From: CBDCUC01 sp965222485
GTDB taxonomy: Bacteria > Pseudomonadota > Alphaproteobacteria > Rhizobiales > Hyphomicrobiaceae
Length of the DNA stretch: 64,000 bases
Assembly: GCA_965222485.1 (NCBI GenBank)
Contig: CBDCUC010000039.1
Coordinates: 744,001 to 808,000 of the forward strand
Reading direction: 5' to 3'
The translations under genes and the position numbers were made by a program. The notes beneath the pieces were generated by a model that did not search any database, was not told the origin of the DNA, and worked only from the letters and a program-made list of their open reading frames with translations. Of this stretch, positions 27,853 to 37,083 are shown piece by piece; positions within the stretch are counted from its first letter, which is position 1, and every line of letters starts with the position of its first letter.

Positions 27853-28383
27853 CACCTCGCTAATCTCTACGAGGCCGAATGGTTCTCGACGCGGGCTCAA
27901 TCGCCTTCAGGAGCGATCCTAGAATCTAGGGCAACTTTCAAAATGTGCTGACGTTATGACCTGGCTGGTTGTTCTCAAGGATGGCGCTGGCATCAGGGTC
28001 AAGGACATGTTTGTCCAACCGGTTGCGCCTATCAAACGAGGACCTGATAGCGCCAGACCCTTCTCTATGGCCATTTGACCTGCATTCTTGATAGCCCTCC
28101 TTGGTTGGCGTCCTCAAATGGGGTCCCGTCAACGAAGCAAGGACAGCATTTTGTCGATGTGCTCGTTGCGCGCGCAACACAGCCTTGCGGCTTGGTGCGG
28201 GTTTATTCTAGCCGCCGGTAGACATTCCAGATATGGCACTCGATTATGTATGAATGTCTCCACATTCCGCCGGGACGTTCCAATCGGCCATGCCTTAAGA
28301 TCAACTAGGACTCGACAGCGATCTCACCGAATTCTCAAAATGAGCCGCGCGCCGATAGTGCCGATGAGCTGCAACCGATCGCT
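27853..28383. other. Intergenic region between bactofilin and the transporter
   Basis: This is 531 bases without a gene I can support. Frames on both strands (up to 114 codons) give Arg/Ser-rich translations with no motif and overlap each other. The stretch could be a decayed gene, but no frame reads as a recognisable protein. The transporter frame is open back to 28309 but contains no ATG, GTG or TTG before 28384. Confidence 0.4.
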
Positions 28384-29823
28384 ATGTCTCACCTGGCCGC
28401 ATTGTGCCTTGGGCCTCTCGTCGCACTTCTAATCGTGTCTCTGCCCCCGCCTTCTGGCCTTGGCGTCACCGCGTGGCATGTCGTTGCAGTAACGGCATGG
28501 ATGGTCATTTGGTGGTTAAGCGAGGCGATCCCGCTTCCTGCAACGGCACTCATCCCAATACCAATGATGCCATTCCTTGGCATTGCAGACATAAAGACAG
28601 TTGCAGCAAACTATGCACACCCTCTGATTTTTTTATTCTTAGGCGGCTTCATGCTTGCCGCAGCGATGCAGCGAAGCGGCCTGCACAAACGCATCGCCCT
28701 CAACATAATTTCGATTGTTGGAACGAGCCCGCAACGAATTATCGCGGGCTTCATGCTTGCAACCGCATTTCTGTCGATGTGGATTTCAAACACAGCGACG
28801 ACAATCATGATGTACGCGGTTGGGCTTTCGGTTATCCAGCTGGTCACAGCGAAAACTGATGCTTCCGACGACAGCGCACGATTTGGCGTGGCCTTGATGC
28901 TTGGCATTGCCTATTCAGCATCTATCGGTGGTGTCGGCACGCTTATTGGAACGCCACCAAACGCCCTGCTGGCTAGCGTTTTGGAAAATTCCTATCAAAT
29001 CGAAGTCGACTTTGCGACCTGGATGATGTTTGGAATTCCGGTTGTCCTAGTGATGCTTCCAATCGCATGGGTACTTTTGACCCACGTACTGCACCCGGTG
29101 GCGAGCCTGGACACATCATCTACCGACACGATCATCGATGCTGAACTTGCTTCACTGGGCCCGGTGCAACGCGAAGAACGTTTTGTTATGGTTGTTTTTG
29201 CCTGCGCGGTCGTAGGTTGGATTTTTGGCAAGCAGATCGGCTCACTAACAGGGCTGCCCATTACCGACACATCCATAGCGCTAATTGCCGCGCTTACATT
29301 ATATGCAGTGCCGGTATCGCTGCGAAAATTGCGTTTTTTGCTCGATTGGGAAAGTGCAAAAGACCTGCCATGGGGAATACTGTTGATCTTCGGTGGCGGG
29401 ATTGCAATCGCCAGCGCGTTCAACACAACCGGGCTTGCCGAGGCGATCGGAACCAGCATGCGCAGTCTTGATGTGCGCAGCATCTGGGTCTTCGTTTTAC
29501 TCGCCTGCACGCTGATCGTGTTCTTGACAGAAGTGACATCCAACACGGCATCGGCAGCCACGTTCCTGCCCATTCTCGGGGCCATCGCCGTCGGTCTTGG
29601 TTATGACCCGAGGCTGCTCATGGTTCCGGTCGCGCTTGGCGCGTCAATGGCTTTCATGATGCCCGTCGCAACGCCGCCAAATGCGATTGTCTTTTCCTAT
29701 GAAGGATTGCGGATATCGGACATGGTTCGCGCTGGGATTTGGCTTAATATGATCGCGATCCTGGTCTGTTTCGCCGCCGTCTACTTTCTTTCCGGCATCG
29801 TATTTGGCATTACTGGCACATAG
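28384..29823 (+). CDS. DASS-family anion (dicarboxylate) transporter, SLC13 type
   Basis: This 479-residue transporter has about 11-12 hydrophobic segments. Two SNT motifs that form the sodium/substrate site in VcINDY-like proteins are present: WISNTATT near 133-140 and TSNTASAATFLP near 385-396. Each is followed by a Pro-Pro-Asn loop (GTPPNALL, ATPPNAIV). The early WWLSEAIPLPATAL motif is typical of DASS. It is predicted to import C4-dicarboxylates or related anions with Na+; sulfate or other anions are possible. No good Shine-Dalgarno is visible. It is followed by dusA after 43 bases. Confidence 0.9.
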   Translation: MSHLAALCLGPLVALLIVSLPPPSGLGVTAWHVVAVTAWMVIWWLSEAIPLPATALIPIPMMPFLGIADIKTVAANYAHPLIFLFLGGFMLAAAMQRSGLHKRIALNIISIVGTSPQRIIAGFMLATAFLSMWISNTATTIMMYAVGLSVIQLVTAKTDASDDSARFGVALMLGIAYSASIGGVGTLIGTPPNALLASVLENSYQIEVDFATWMMFGIPVVLVMLPIAWVLLTHVLHPVASLDTSSTDTIIDAELASLGPVQREERFVMVVFACAVVGWIFGKQIGSLTGLPITDTSIALIAALTLYAVPVSLRKLRFLLDWESAKDLPWGILLIFGGGIAIASAFNTTGLAEAIGTSMRSLDVRSIWVFVLLACTLIVFLTEVTSNTASAATFLPILGAIAVGLGYDPRLLMVPVALGASMAFMMPVATPPNAIVFSYEGLRISDMVRAGIWLNMIAILVCFAAVYFLSGIVFGITGT

Positions 29824-29866
29824 AGCCCTAAAGAAAGCCCCGCGGCCGCTGCTACGGTAATGAAGC

Positions 29867-30871
29867 ATGATAAACCAAGCGCACAAATTCTGCGTTGCGC
29901 CGATGATGGATTGGACAGACCGGCATTGCCGCTACTTCCATCGGCTGTTGTCCCGTCGTGCGCATCTCTACACCGAAATGATCACAGCCGACGCTGTAAT
30001 TTTCGGAGACAGAGACCGTCTGCTCAGCTTTGATCAATCGGAACACCCGGTCGCCTTGCAATTGGGCGGGTCAGACCCACAAAAGCTAGCTGATGCCGCT
30101 GCGATCGGCGCAGAGTGTGGATTTGACGAAATAAACCTCAATGTCGGCTGTCCGTCCGACCGCGTGCAGGAAGGCCGCTTCGGCGCCTGCCTGATGAAGG
30201 AGCCAAAGTTGGTTGCCCGCTGTGTCTCCGCAATGCGCTCAGCGACCACCAGGCCTGTGACCGTCAAATGCCGAATAGGGGTCGATGATCAGGACAGTGA
30301 GGCTGGACTTCAGAATTTCATCGACGAGGTTGCAAACGCGGGTTGCAGCACCTTCATCGTTCATGCCCGAAAGGCATGGCTTGACGGTCTAAGCCCGAAG
30401 CAGAACCGCGAAATCCCTCCGCTCAATTACGAGCGCGTCTACCGGTTGAAAGCCGCCCGTCCCGAACTAACCATCATAATCAATGGCGGCATCACGGGAT
30501 TGGACGATACAAGTACGCACTTGTCGCATGTCGATGGCGTAATGATCGGACGGGCCGCCTACCAGAGACCCTATTTACTCGCGGGCGTTGACCGGCAGGT
30601 GTTCGGTGAAACGAACGCCGCTCCGCAGCGCGAGGAGGTACTGCGCCGCCTTGTCCCATATGTCGAGCGTCATATCGCATCAGGCGGACGTCTTAATAAC
30701 ATCACGCGACACATCCTGGGTTTGTACCATGGCGAACCCGGCGCGCGCGCATTCCGCCGACATTTGAGCGAACATGCAACTGGCGTCGATGCCGACATCC
30801 ATGTGTTGCAATATGCGTTATCGATTGTCGAACGAGCCCGCGCGAAGCATAATGACTACGAGGCAGCGTGA
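29867..30871 (+). CDS. dusA: tRNA-dihydrouridine(20/20a) synthase DusA
   Basis: DusA is an FMN-dependent enzyme that reduces uridine at positions 20/20a of tRNA with NADPH. The 334-residue protein starts with the FMN-binding APMMDWTDRHCR (residues 11-22) and has the catalytic Cys95 in NVGCPSDRVQEGRFGACLM. Further DusA landmarks are CRIGVDD, VHARKAWLDGLSPKQNR and the VDGVMIGRAAYQRP flavin-binding segment. The GACLM and RKAWL...KQNR patterns separate DusA from DusB/C. The last four bases overlap the thioesterase GTG start (GTGA). Confidence 0.95.
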   Translation: MINQAHKFCVAPMMDWTDRHCRYFHRLLSRRAHLYTEMITADAVIFGDRDRLLSFDQSEHPVALQLGGSDPQKLADAAAIGAECGFDEINLNVGCPSDRVQEGRFGACLMKEPKLVARCVSAMRSATTRPVTVKCRIGVDDQDSEAGLQNFIDEVANAGCSTFIVHARKAWLDGLSPKQNREIPPLNYERVYRLKAARPELTIIINGGITGLDDTSTHLSHVDGVMIGRAAYQRPYLLAGVDRQVFGETNAAPQREEVLRRLVPYVERHIASGGRLNNITRHILGLYHGEPGARAFRRHLSEHATGVDADIHVLQYALSIVERARAKHNDYEAA

Positions 30872-31308
30872 AGCGAATGTTCAACTGGAGAAAAAAGGCG
30901 AATAATGTGAGCGAACCCGATACGCAGCCAACTCCCGGTGAGCTTTTAACGAAGACCTACGCGATGCCTGCCGATGCCAATCCCGCTGGTGATATTTTTG
31001 GCGGTTGGGTGCTCTCGCAGATGGATATTGCAGCTGGCATTGCAGCAGGCCAGCGCGCAAAAAGCAGGGTTGTGACCATTGCAATCGACTCCATGACGTT
31101 CAAGAAACCAATCTACGTTGGAGATGTGCTCTGCGTCTATGGAACACTGATCAAGACGGGCCGAACGTCGATGAAGTTTCACATCGAAGCTTGGGCGACG
31201 CGTGCGCGCTTCGGCAACACGGTAATGGTCACTGAAGGCACGTTCACGTTTGTTTGCGTAGACGACAACGGCCGGCCCAAACAACTCCCCGGTCCGATCG
31301 AGGCATGA
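30868..31308 (+). CDS. Acyl-CoA thioesterase, hotdog fold (YciA type)
   Basis: This is a cytoplasmic enzyme of about 146 residues that hydrolyses acyl-CoA. The hotdog motif ADANPAGDIFGGWVLSQMD (about residues 35-53) contains the catalytic Asp and the Gly-Gly helix start. It is followed by VVTIAIDSMTFKKPIYVGD, typical of the YciA/BACH group. The GTG at 30868 overlaps the dusA stop (GTGA), so translation is coupled; an internal ATG at 30877 is the alternative start. It converges on the phosphohexomutase gene. Confidence 0.9.
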   Translation: MKRMFNWRKKANNVSEPDTQPTPGELLTKTYAMPADANPAGDIFGGWVLSQMDIAAGIAAGQRAKSRVVTIAIDSMTFKKPIYVGDVLCVYGTLIKTGRTSMKFHIEAWATRARFGNTVMVTEGTFTFVCVDDNGRPKQLPGPIEA

Positions 31309-31347
31309 ACGGGTTCGCTCATTCGAGCGCAAGACCAGCCCGTGCAA

Positions 31348-32847
31348 TCAGATTTTTTGATTGTATGCGCCGACTTCGGGATGATTGGAAATGACGGTAT
31401 CGAGTTCGGCAAAAATCGACCGCATATTGGCTTCCGATGTCGGACTTTCCACGACAACCACGAGTTCGGGCTTGTTGGATGAGGCACGGATCAGGCCCCA
31501 GGTCCCGTCTTCCAATACAACACGCACGCCGTTGACTGTGATGAGTTCGCTGATTTTTTGACCAGCGATTTGTTTGCCCGCTTCCCGCTCGGCTTGAAAG
31601 TGCGCAACGATTTTGTCGACGACGCCGTATTTTTTTTCATCTGCACACTTTGGCGACATGGTCGGCGACTGCCAGGTTTTTGGCAATGCATCCTTCAGCT
31701 CTGCCATCGATTTTTCCGGGTTGCGATCAAGCATGTCGCAAATGGCAAGTGCCGCCACGAGTCCGTCGTCGTAGCCGCGCCCCAACGGTGGATTGAAGAA
31801 GAAGTGCCCGGATTTCTCAAATCCAACCAGAGATTTCGTGTCGTGGCTGTAACGCTTGATGTAGGAGTGCCCAGTCTTCCAGTAGGCCGTTGTGGCTCCG
31901 TTGGCGTTTAGAACAGGATCAGTTTTGAACAGTCCTGTAGATTTGACGTCGACAACGAACTTTGCATTCGGATGCAATGCGGAGATATCGCGTGCCAGCA
32001 TCACGCCGACTTTGTCTGCAAAGATCTCTTCACCCTTATTGTCCACGACGCCGCACCTGTCGCCGTCGCCGTCGAACGCAAGGCCGACATCCGCCCCACT
32101 TTCGCGCACCTTATCGGCAACGGCGTGCAACATGGCGAGGTCTTCCGGGTTGGGGTTGTGATTTGGAAAAGAGTGGTCAAGCTCCGTGTTGAGCGCGACA
32201 ACCTCGCAGCCAACCGCTTCAAGGACCTGAGGCGCAAACGCACCTGCCGTTCCATTGCCGCATGCGGCAACCACTTTCAGTCGCCGTGACAGTTTTGGCC
32301 GGTCCGTGAGCGAGGCAATGTAATGCTCTGCCAGGTCGGGAACATGAACGTATTTGCCGCCACCGTTTGCGGCGAAGTCGCCACTAAGAACAATGCTCTT
32401 CAGTTCTGACATTTCATCTGGACCGAATGTCAGAGGACGTGACAAGCCCATTTTGATCCCTGTCCAGCCGTTGTCGTTGTGGCTGGCGGTGACCATGGCG
32501 ACGCCTTCCACGTCAAGCTGGAACTGTGCGAAATAGGCCATTGGCGACAGTGCAAGCCCGATATCGTGGACCTCCATGCCGCCGGCGAGCAGACCGGTCA
32601 TCAGCGCCTGTTTGACGCTTGCCGAATATGAGCGGTAGTCATGCCCGACGACAATGCGCTTGGGAACGCCGCGTCTTTCAAACAGCGTCGCCATTCCAAG
32701 CCCAACCGCGTTGAGCCCCATAAGGTTTATTTCTTCGGGAAAAAGCCAGCGCGCATCGTACTCACGAAAGCCGGTGGGCTTGACGAGGGCGAACCGCTCG
32801 TAGTCCGCAGTATTGGGGCAAAGGTCGGCACGTGGCGCAGGCAGCAT
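31348..32847 (-). CDS. Phosphomannomutase/phosphoglucomutase (alpha-D-phosphohexomutase)
   Basis: This enzyme interconverts hexose 1- and 6-phosphates, feeding exopolysaccharide, LPS or glycogen precursors. The 499-residue protein has the phosphoserine loop VTASHNDNGWTGIKMG (Ser122; the usual Pro of TASHNP is Asp), the metal-binding DGDGDRCG loop near 264-271, the sugar-binding GFEKSGHFFF near 345-354, and a C-terminal phosphate-binding domain with WGLIRASSNKPELVV. It resembles the rhizobial phosphomannomutase (ExoC-like) type. It stands alone, convergent with the thioesterase gene. Confidence 0.93.
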   Translation of the reverse strand: MLPAPRADLCPNTADYERFALVKPTGFREYDARWLFPEEINLMGLNAVGLGMATLFERRGVPKRIVVGHDYRSYSASVKQALMTGLLAGGMEVHDIGLALSPMAYFAQFQLDVEGVAMVTASHNDNGWTGIKMGLSRPLTFGPDEMSELKSIVLSGDFAANGGGKYVHVPDLAEHYIASLTDRPKLSRRLKVVAACGNGTAGAFAPQVLEAVGCEVVALNTELDHSFPNHNPNPEDLAMLHAVADKVRESGADVGLAFDGDGDRCGVVDNKGEEIFADKVGVMLARDISALHPNAKFVVDVKSTGLFKTDPVLNANGATTAYWKTGHSYIKRYSHDTKSLVGFEKSGHFFFNPPLGRGYDDGLVAALAICDMLDRNPEKSMAELKDALPKTWQSPTMSPKCADEKKYGVVDKIVAHFQAEREAGKQIAGQKISELITVNGVRVVLEDGTWGLIRASSNKPELVVVVESPTSEANMRSIFAELDTVISNHPEVGAYNQKI

Positions 32848-33074
32848 TGAACGGGTCCTCAGGTTATGCAGTCGCGGGCGAAACCGCCCAGCGTGTATGT
32901 AGCCGGGGTTGAGTTACGTTTGGATTGATGAGGTCTTGCGCAGCGTTGTTCTTATTTACGATAACAGCCCAGAACGGCCCCAAACGCACGACGCAACCTT
33001 TTTGCTGTCTATCCTCTTCAACAGCAATCATGACACAGCCATGGCAGCTTGCCAGTTACTGGCGGGCGTCATTC

Positions 33075-33638
33075 TTAATTCTCTAAGATGAGCCTGCCTC
33101 TGCGCATTTCGAAGCGCGCCAGGCGCTTCAGAAACGACATGCCCAAAAGCGTAATATGCAGCCGTCCGGGTTCCGCAACAGTCGCTTGGACATTATGAAC
33201 CGTTATGCCACCAATTTGCACGCTGTCGAGCATCACAGGCGCGGCTCGCGCAACGCCGTTCGCAGTTCTGCTGCGCAACGTGAAATCGGACGGATTGACG
33301 AAAATTCCCGCGCGTTCTGCATCCTCGTAAGACAGGGCCACAGTCGTCGCCCCCGTATCTACCAGCACATTGATCGAACGCCCGTTGATGTCAGCTTCCG
33401 AGTAGTAATGCCCGTTGCGACTGGCGCTCAACGTAACAAGCTCGCTAGCAGACGTATCAGCACGCCTATTTTTGTCTTCGTCCTGCGCTACGGAATTGCT
33501 GAAGTCGTGGTCAATAAAGCCACCGGTGAATGGACGCAGGTTCTCAATATTCATCAAAGCGGCAACACCGATCACGATGGCAAGTCCCCAGCTTGCTGCT
33601 TCGCGTAGCACTCGACGTGTTCCAGTGGACATCGACAT
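33075..33638 (-). CDS. TIGR02281-family clan AA (retropepsin-like) aspartic protease, copy 1
   Basis: This is a single-domain, membrane-anchored aspartic protease of about 187 residues. A TTG one codon upstream is possible, but ATG 33638 is preferred. A membrane anchor lies at about residues 17-30, then a protease domain with VLVDTGATTVALS (catalytic Asp94). Further retropepsin landmarks are RTANGVARAAPVMLDSVQIGG and HITLLGMSFLKRL. Only one DTG is present, so it must dimerise to act. It is a paralogue of the gene immediately upstream. Location is probably periplasmic; substrate unknown. Confidence 0.88.
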   Translation of the reverse strand: MSMSTGTRRVLREAASWGLAIVIGVAALMNIENLRPFTGGFIDHDFSNSVAQDEDKNRRADTSASELVTLSASRNGHYYSEADINGRSINVLVDTGATTVALSYEDAERAGIFVNPSDFTLRSRTANGVARAAPVMLDSVQIGGITVHNVQATVAEPGRLHITLLGMSFLKRLARFEMRRGRLILEN

Positions 33639-33736
33639 CAAAAACCGCGCTCGTTACCAACTTCAACGCCAACTTCTGACACCGTATTGGAAATACAGGC
33701 CGGTTTACGAACAACAGGTCTGGTTTACCTGCCCCG

Positions 33737-34450
33737 TCAACCTCTTAGCGTCAGAAAATCACCATTGAATTCATACGACCGCAAACGTCTTAAAAAACTC
33801 ATACCGAGGAGGCTTTGGTTAAGGCTGCCTGGTTTGGTTACCAGCGTGTCGACATCGTGAACGACGATGGGGCCGATGCTAACCTCACTCAACTTAACCG
33901 GTGCCGCATATGCTGTGCCATTAGCGGTCTGTACGGGAATAGAATATGATAGTGACTGAGTATCTATTCCAAGTCTGCGTGCGTCGACCGGTTTTAACAC
34001 GACCGTGGATGCACCGGTATCGACAAGCAAGGTCAATGAAACAGAGTTAACCCGTGCTCGTGCTGAAAAATGCCCGTCCGAACGGCGTCGGATGCGAACA
34101 GCTGCCTCACCGGTTGGGCTATTGGCAACTGTGATGGATTGACCAGGCGGCACTAGTTCTCCGGCAACCTTGTTCGCAACAAGTGAAAGGTCATCACGAT
34201 AAGCATACGCCGTAACGAGTGCCAGGATCACGCCTGCCCATATTGCGAGGTGTTTGAGCGCTTGGCGCAACTCGCCGCCCACACCAGACAAAAGCAGAAG
34301 ACAATAGCCGCTCATGAGCACTGCGCCTGCAATGAGTCCAAAGCGCTCCCAACCACCCATGCCGCCAAAGTCGCTGCCTTCACCTGTGAGGTAATAGAAC
34401 AACGCGGCAAGCGCTAGAAGAAGAACCGTGAGCCAACCAAACGTACCCAT
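33737..34450 (-). CDS. TIGR02281-family clan AA aspartic protease, copy 2
   Basis: This is a 237-residue paralogue of the downstream gene, with an extra N-terminal membrane region. Hydrophobic segments lie at about 4-20, 38-55 and 68-84. The protease domain has LLVDTGASTVVLK (Asp144), then VQTANGTAYAAPVKLSEVSIG and SLLGMSFLRRL. It is translationally coupled to the DUF1289 gene: ATG 34450 shares a base with the upstream TAA (TAATG). The tandem pair presumably arose by duplication; the two copies differ mainly in the membrane portion. Confidence 0.88.
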   Translation of the reverse strand: MGTFGWLTVLLLALAALFYYLTGEGSDFGGMGGWERFGLIAGAVLMSGYCLLLLSGVGGELRQALKHLAIWAGVILALVTAYAYRDDLSLVANKVAGELVPPGQSITVANSPTGEAAVRIRRRSDGHFSARARVNSVSLTLLVDTGASTVVLKPVDARRLGIDTQSLSYSIPVQTANGTAYAAPVKLSEVSIGPIVVHDVDTLVTKPGSLNQSLLGMSFLRRLRSYEFNGDFLTLRG

Positions 34451-34620
34451 TAATTCGCCTCAACTCGACATTTACGTTGCGAAAGTTCGCCCATCAGTTT
34501 TTTGCGTTGTCGGGATGACATGTTGGACCACTCTGTTATCTCACGGATTGTCCTATAGCAGCCGATGCAAAGACCACTGCATTCATCGATTTTACAGATA
34601 TCGACGCACGGGCTTTCCAT
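34450..34620 (-). CDS. DUF1289 small cysteine-rich protein
   Basis: This is a 56-residue protein. The N-terminus reads MESPCVDICKIDECSGLCIG, with Cys5, Cys9, Cys14, Cys18 and Cys21, followed by CYRTIREITEWSNMS and a basic tail. This is the DUF1289 pattern (SPCxxxCxxD...CxGCxRTxxEIxxW), a proposed metal-binding mini-domain common in proteobacteria. Its stop overlaps the next start (TAATG), so it heads a three-gene unit with the two aspartic proteases. Function unknown. Confidence 0.85.
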   Translation of the reverse strand: MESPCVDICKIDECSGLCIGCYRTIREITEWSNMSSRQRKKLMGELSQRKCRVEAN

Positions 34621-34873
34621 GTCCGGCAATGTTCTCCCTCTCGCACATGTGTGGCCCCAAACAAGCCACGGTAAATTTATTTGCCAGAAATTGGGTGGAT
34701 CCGCCCCAGCTCGCGGCTAGTTGCGACTAGTTTATGCACAAACGCAGACAATGGTCACGATGGAACAATCTGCGGGCTTACGACAGTGCATCAATGGATC
34801 GGGCCAGAGACCCGACGGCACAGTTTATTTGGGAAACAAGGCATGGCTTGGCAAGTCCCAAGGGCACGCGTCC

Positions 34874-36460
34874 TCAGGCAATAAGCCGCGGTTGGCGCCT
34901 GTAGTATTGCTCGCGCTGCACCGTGGTACGGGTCTTCGCCGCCCTGCCTTTCTGAATTGGTAGGACTTTTCTCAAAACCCGCCTTGGTGGGAAATAGACA
35001 ATTGCCTCGGTCCCTTTGCGCAACTCCGAGTGCAGTTCGAATTCCCCGCCATGCAGTTCAATCAGGCTGCGCACGATGGGCAGTCCCAGTCCGGTACCGC
35101 CCTCCGCCGTCTGGTGTGTCAGCGAACCTTGACCGAATGCTTCCATGACTTTCGGTAACTCGTCCGCCGGAATTCCCGGTCCGTTGTCTTTGACAGAAAA
35201 TACCTGTCCGCCATTTTCCGTTGCCGCCACGCGCACAGTGATTGTGCCGCCGCGCGGGGTAAATTTGAGCGCGTTGGAAAGCAGATTGATGCAAATCTGG
35301 CGCACCGAACGCTCGTCCGCCCAAACTTGCGCAAGACCCGGTTCATAGTCCTGCACAAGAGTAAGCCCCTTGTTCTGTATGCGCATTTTCAACATGCGCT
35401 CACAATCCTCGCTGATGGACGTCAGATGGAGCGCGGACTCTTGCATTTCATATCGGCCGGCCTCGATACGTGACAAATCCAAAATTTCATTGATGACATG
35501 TAGGAGGTGATTACCACTGTCGTAGATGTTGGTGGCATACTCGCAGTACGTCGGGTTGGTGATCGGGCCGAGTATCTGGTCTTTCATCACCTCCGAAAAA
35601 CCCATAATGGCATTGAGCGGCGTGCGCAGTTCGTGGCTCATTGTCGCCAGGAAGCGTGATTTGGCCTTGTTGGCGGCATCAGAGCGCCGACGTGCGTCAT
35701 CAGAGAAAGACTTTTGCTCTTCCAGCTCCGCAATCAGCGCATCCTTCTGCGCCCGGTATTCGAGCATAGTCTCCGCCGTTGCCTTGAGCCCTTTGGCAAG
35801 AAACAAAAAATAAACATGAACGCCGACGGCCATTGAGGCGAGGGCAAAGTAGAATGGATCGTTGAGCGCCAACAGGCGCGCTGTAACCGCAAGTGTGACG
35901 GGAATCGTACCGACGTAGAATAGATCAGAGACTGTCGCGGTGAAGGTCATACGGATCGCCAGCACGACAATCAACGTTGCGAACATGAATACGTGCGAGG
36001 AGAATATTTCACTGCCTGCCAAGTGCGCCTGCTGTGTAAACCCAACAAGCGCGAACCCAGCCCAGACAACCCCGTTGATCAACTCCACAACAAGAAAGCG
36101 ACGTTTCCAGGAGCGCACATCGACTTGGGCGCGCGGGATAGCGGCAAACCGCCGGCACATCTCCAACAGCAGAACCTTGGCAGCGATAACCAGCAACAGC
36201 CAAAGCACCGCGTCGTTGACCGGCGCCCAAAACATTGAGGCAAGAGAAAAGATGATGGATAAGGCCGGCATCGTTGCCGCCGCGCCAAGTTCGTTTTGCA
36301 CGAACATGGCAAGGCATTCGTACTCGAACTTGGGCTTTTCCGGCCGAATGCCAAAAGCAAGCCGGTCGCGGACAGCTTTCAACACATCCGGCCGCGCACC
36401 GCCCGAGCCATTAGCCGGTCGTGAGTTAGTGCTTCCGGCTGCTTGTGTCTTCGTTTGCAT
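34874..36460 (-). CDS. Membrane sensor histidine kinase, PleC/DivJ/PdhS class
   Basis: About 528 residues from ATG 36460; a GTG at 36478 is possible. Six or so hydrophobic segments (about 64-225) are followed by a short coiled coil (ALIAELEEQKSFSDDARRR). The DHp domain has His276 (MSHELRTPLNAIMGFSEVM) and the class signature EYATNIYDSGNHLLHVIN. The ATPase domain is complete, with NLLSNALKFTPRGG, DNGPGIP and GTGLGLPIV. This class phosphorylates or dephosphorylates DivK/PleD-type regulators in the alphaproteobacterial cell cycle; that role here is inferred from the signature only. Compare the degenerate kinase at 14.4-15.5 kb, which shares the DHp signature. Confidence 0.92.
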   Translation of the reverse strand: MQTKTQAAGSTNSRPANGSGGARPDVLKAVRDRLAFGIRPEKPKFEYECLAMFVQNELGAAATMPALSIIFSLASMFWAPVNDAVLWLLLVIAAKVLLLEMCRRFAAIPRAQVDVRSWKRRFLVVELINGVVWAGFALVGFTQQAHLAGSEIFSSHVFMFATLIVVLAIRMTFTATVSDLFYVGTIPVTLAVTARLLALNDPFYFALASMAVGVHVYFLFLAKGLKATAETMLEYRAQKDALIAELEEQKSFSDDARRRSDAANKAKSRFLATMSHELRTPLNAIMGFSEVMKDQILGPITNPTYCEYATNIYDSGNHLLHVINEILDLSRIEAGRYEMQESALHLTSISEDCERMLKMRIQNKGLTLVQDYEPGLAQVWADERSVRQICINLLSNALKFTPRGGTITVRVAATENGGQVFSVKDNGPGIPADELPKVMEAFGQGSLTHQTAEGGTGLGLPIVRSLIELHGGEFELHSELRKGTEAIVYFPPRRVLRKVLPIQKGRAAKTRTTVQREQYYRRQPRLIA

Positions 36461-37083
36461 AGCGTAGGCTATTCGCACTCATCCGGTTGCATGATCCAAC
36501 GGCACTCCGCCAAAGGCATCGTCGCCCACGGTGTCGGCCGGCAGAACAATTCAGGCACCTTCACGACGCTGCCACAGGCAACCTTCAGTGCGAGCGCCGC
36601 TTTCTTGGTAATCAATCGTTAAATTCAACTAAATTCGCTAACGTACCGTTTACTAGGCACTTTCAATGCTTTCAAAACAGCCAAAAAAGGGAGGATTGGA
36701 GCATATTTTTTGCGATTGGGGCGTGAAAACAGGCGCGAATAGGATGAGTACGGCAGATATTTTGGCGGCCGGCTATTTGGAACATCAAGCCGCCGATGCA
36801 GAGATTAGAGACGCAGATACATCGCAAATCACACTGTATAGACGTTCTCATTATGGAGCGGTGATCAGGACGGAGGTCCCGCGTCAAGGACTTGGCGCAG
36901 AACCTGGCACAGTGCGATTGTGACGCCGCCGGTGACAACGCCAGGGTGTTCTCCAAGCTCAACATCAGCCACCAGCGCTTGCTTGGATCAGTTTTCCATT
37001 GTGCCTAGCGCATTCCTGCGGATTGAGTGCCGCACACACCAATGTTCGAAGCAGGCTAAGCCGGGCCAAGTATTGAGAGCAGC
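36461..37083. other. Intergenic region between the kinase and the GST gene
   Basis: This region of 623 bases has no confident gene. A plus-strand frame from an ATG at 36744 (59 codons) and an opposite 97-codon frame overlap; neither is recognisable. At 36619-36633 there is TTAA-N7-TAAA, one base from the CtrA consensus TTAA-N7-TTAA, about 160 bases before the PleC-class kinase start; this is only suggestive. Confidence 0.35.

Noticed and set aside
27938..28432. Possible remnant of a transposase or other decayed gene
   Set aside because: No frame shows a DDE motif or any recognisable domain, and no terminal inverted repeats were found at the flanks.
31345..31363. CAATCA/TGATTG hairpin after the thioesterase gene
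   Set aside because: The stem is AT-rich with only 6 bp and overlaps the stop of the convergent gene, too weak to call a terminator.
36619..36633. CtrA-like site before the PleC-class kinase
   Set aside because: It reads TTAA-N7-TAAA, one base off the consensus, and such near matches are frequent in AT-rich spacers.
36666..36965. Frames of 85 (plus) and 97 (minus) codons
   Set aside because: They are mutually antisense, without recognisable features or good ribosome sites.
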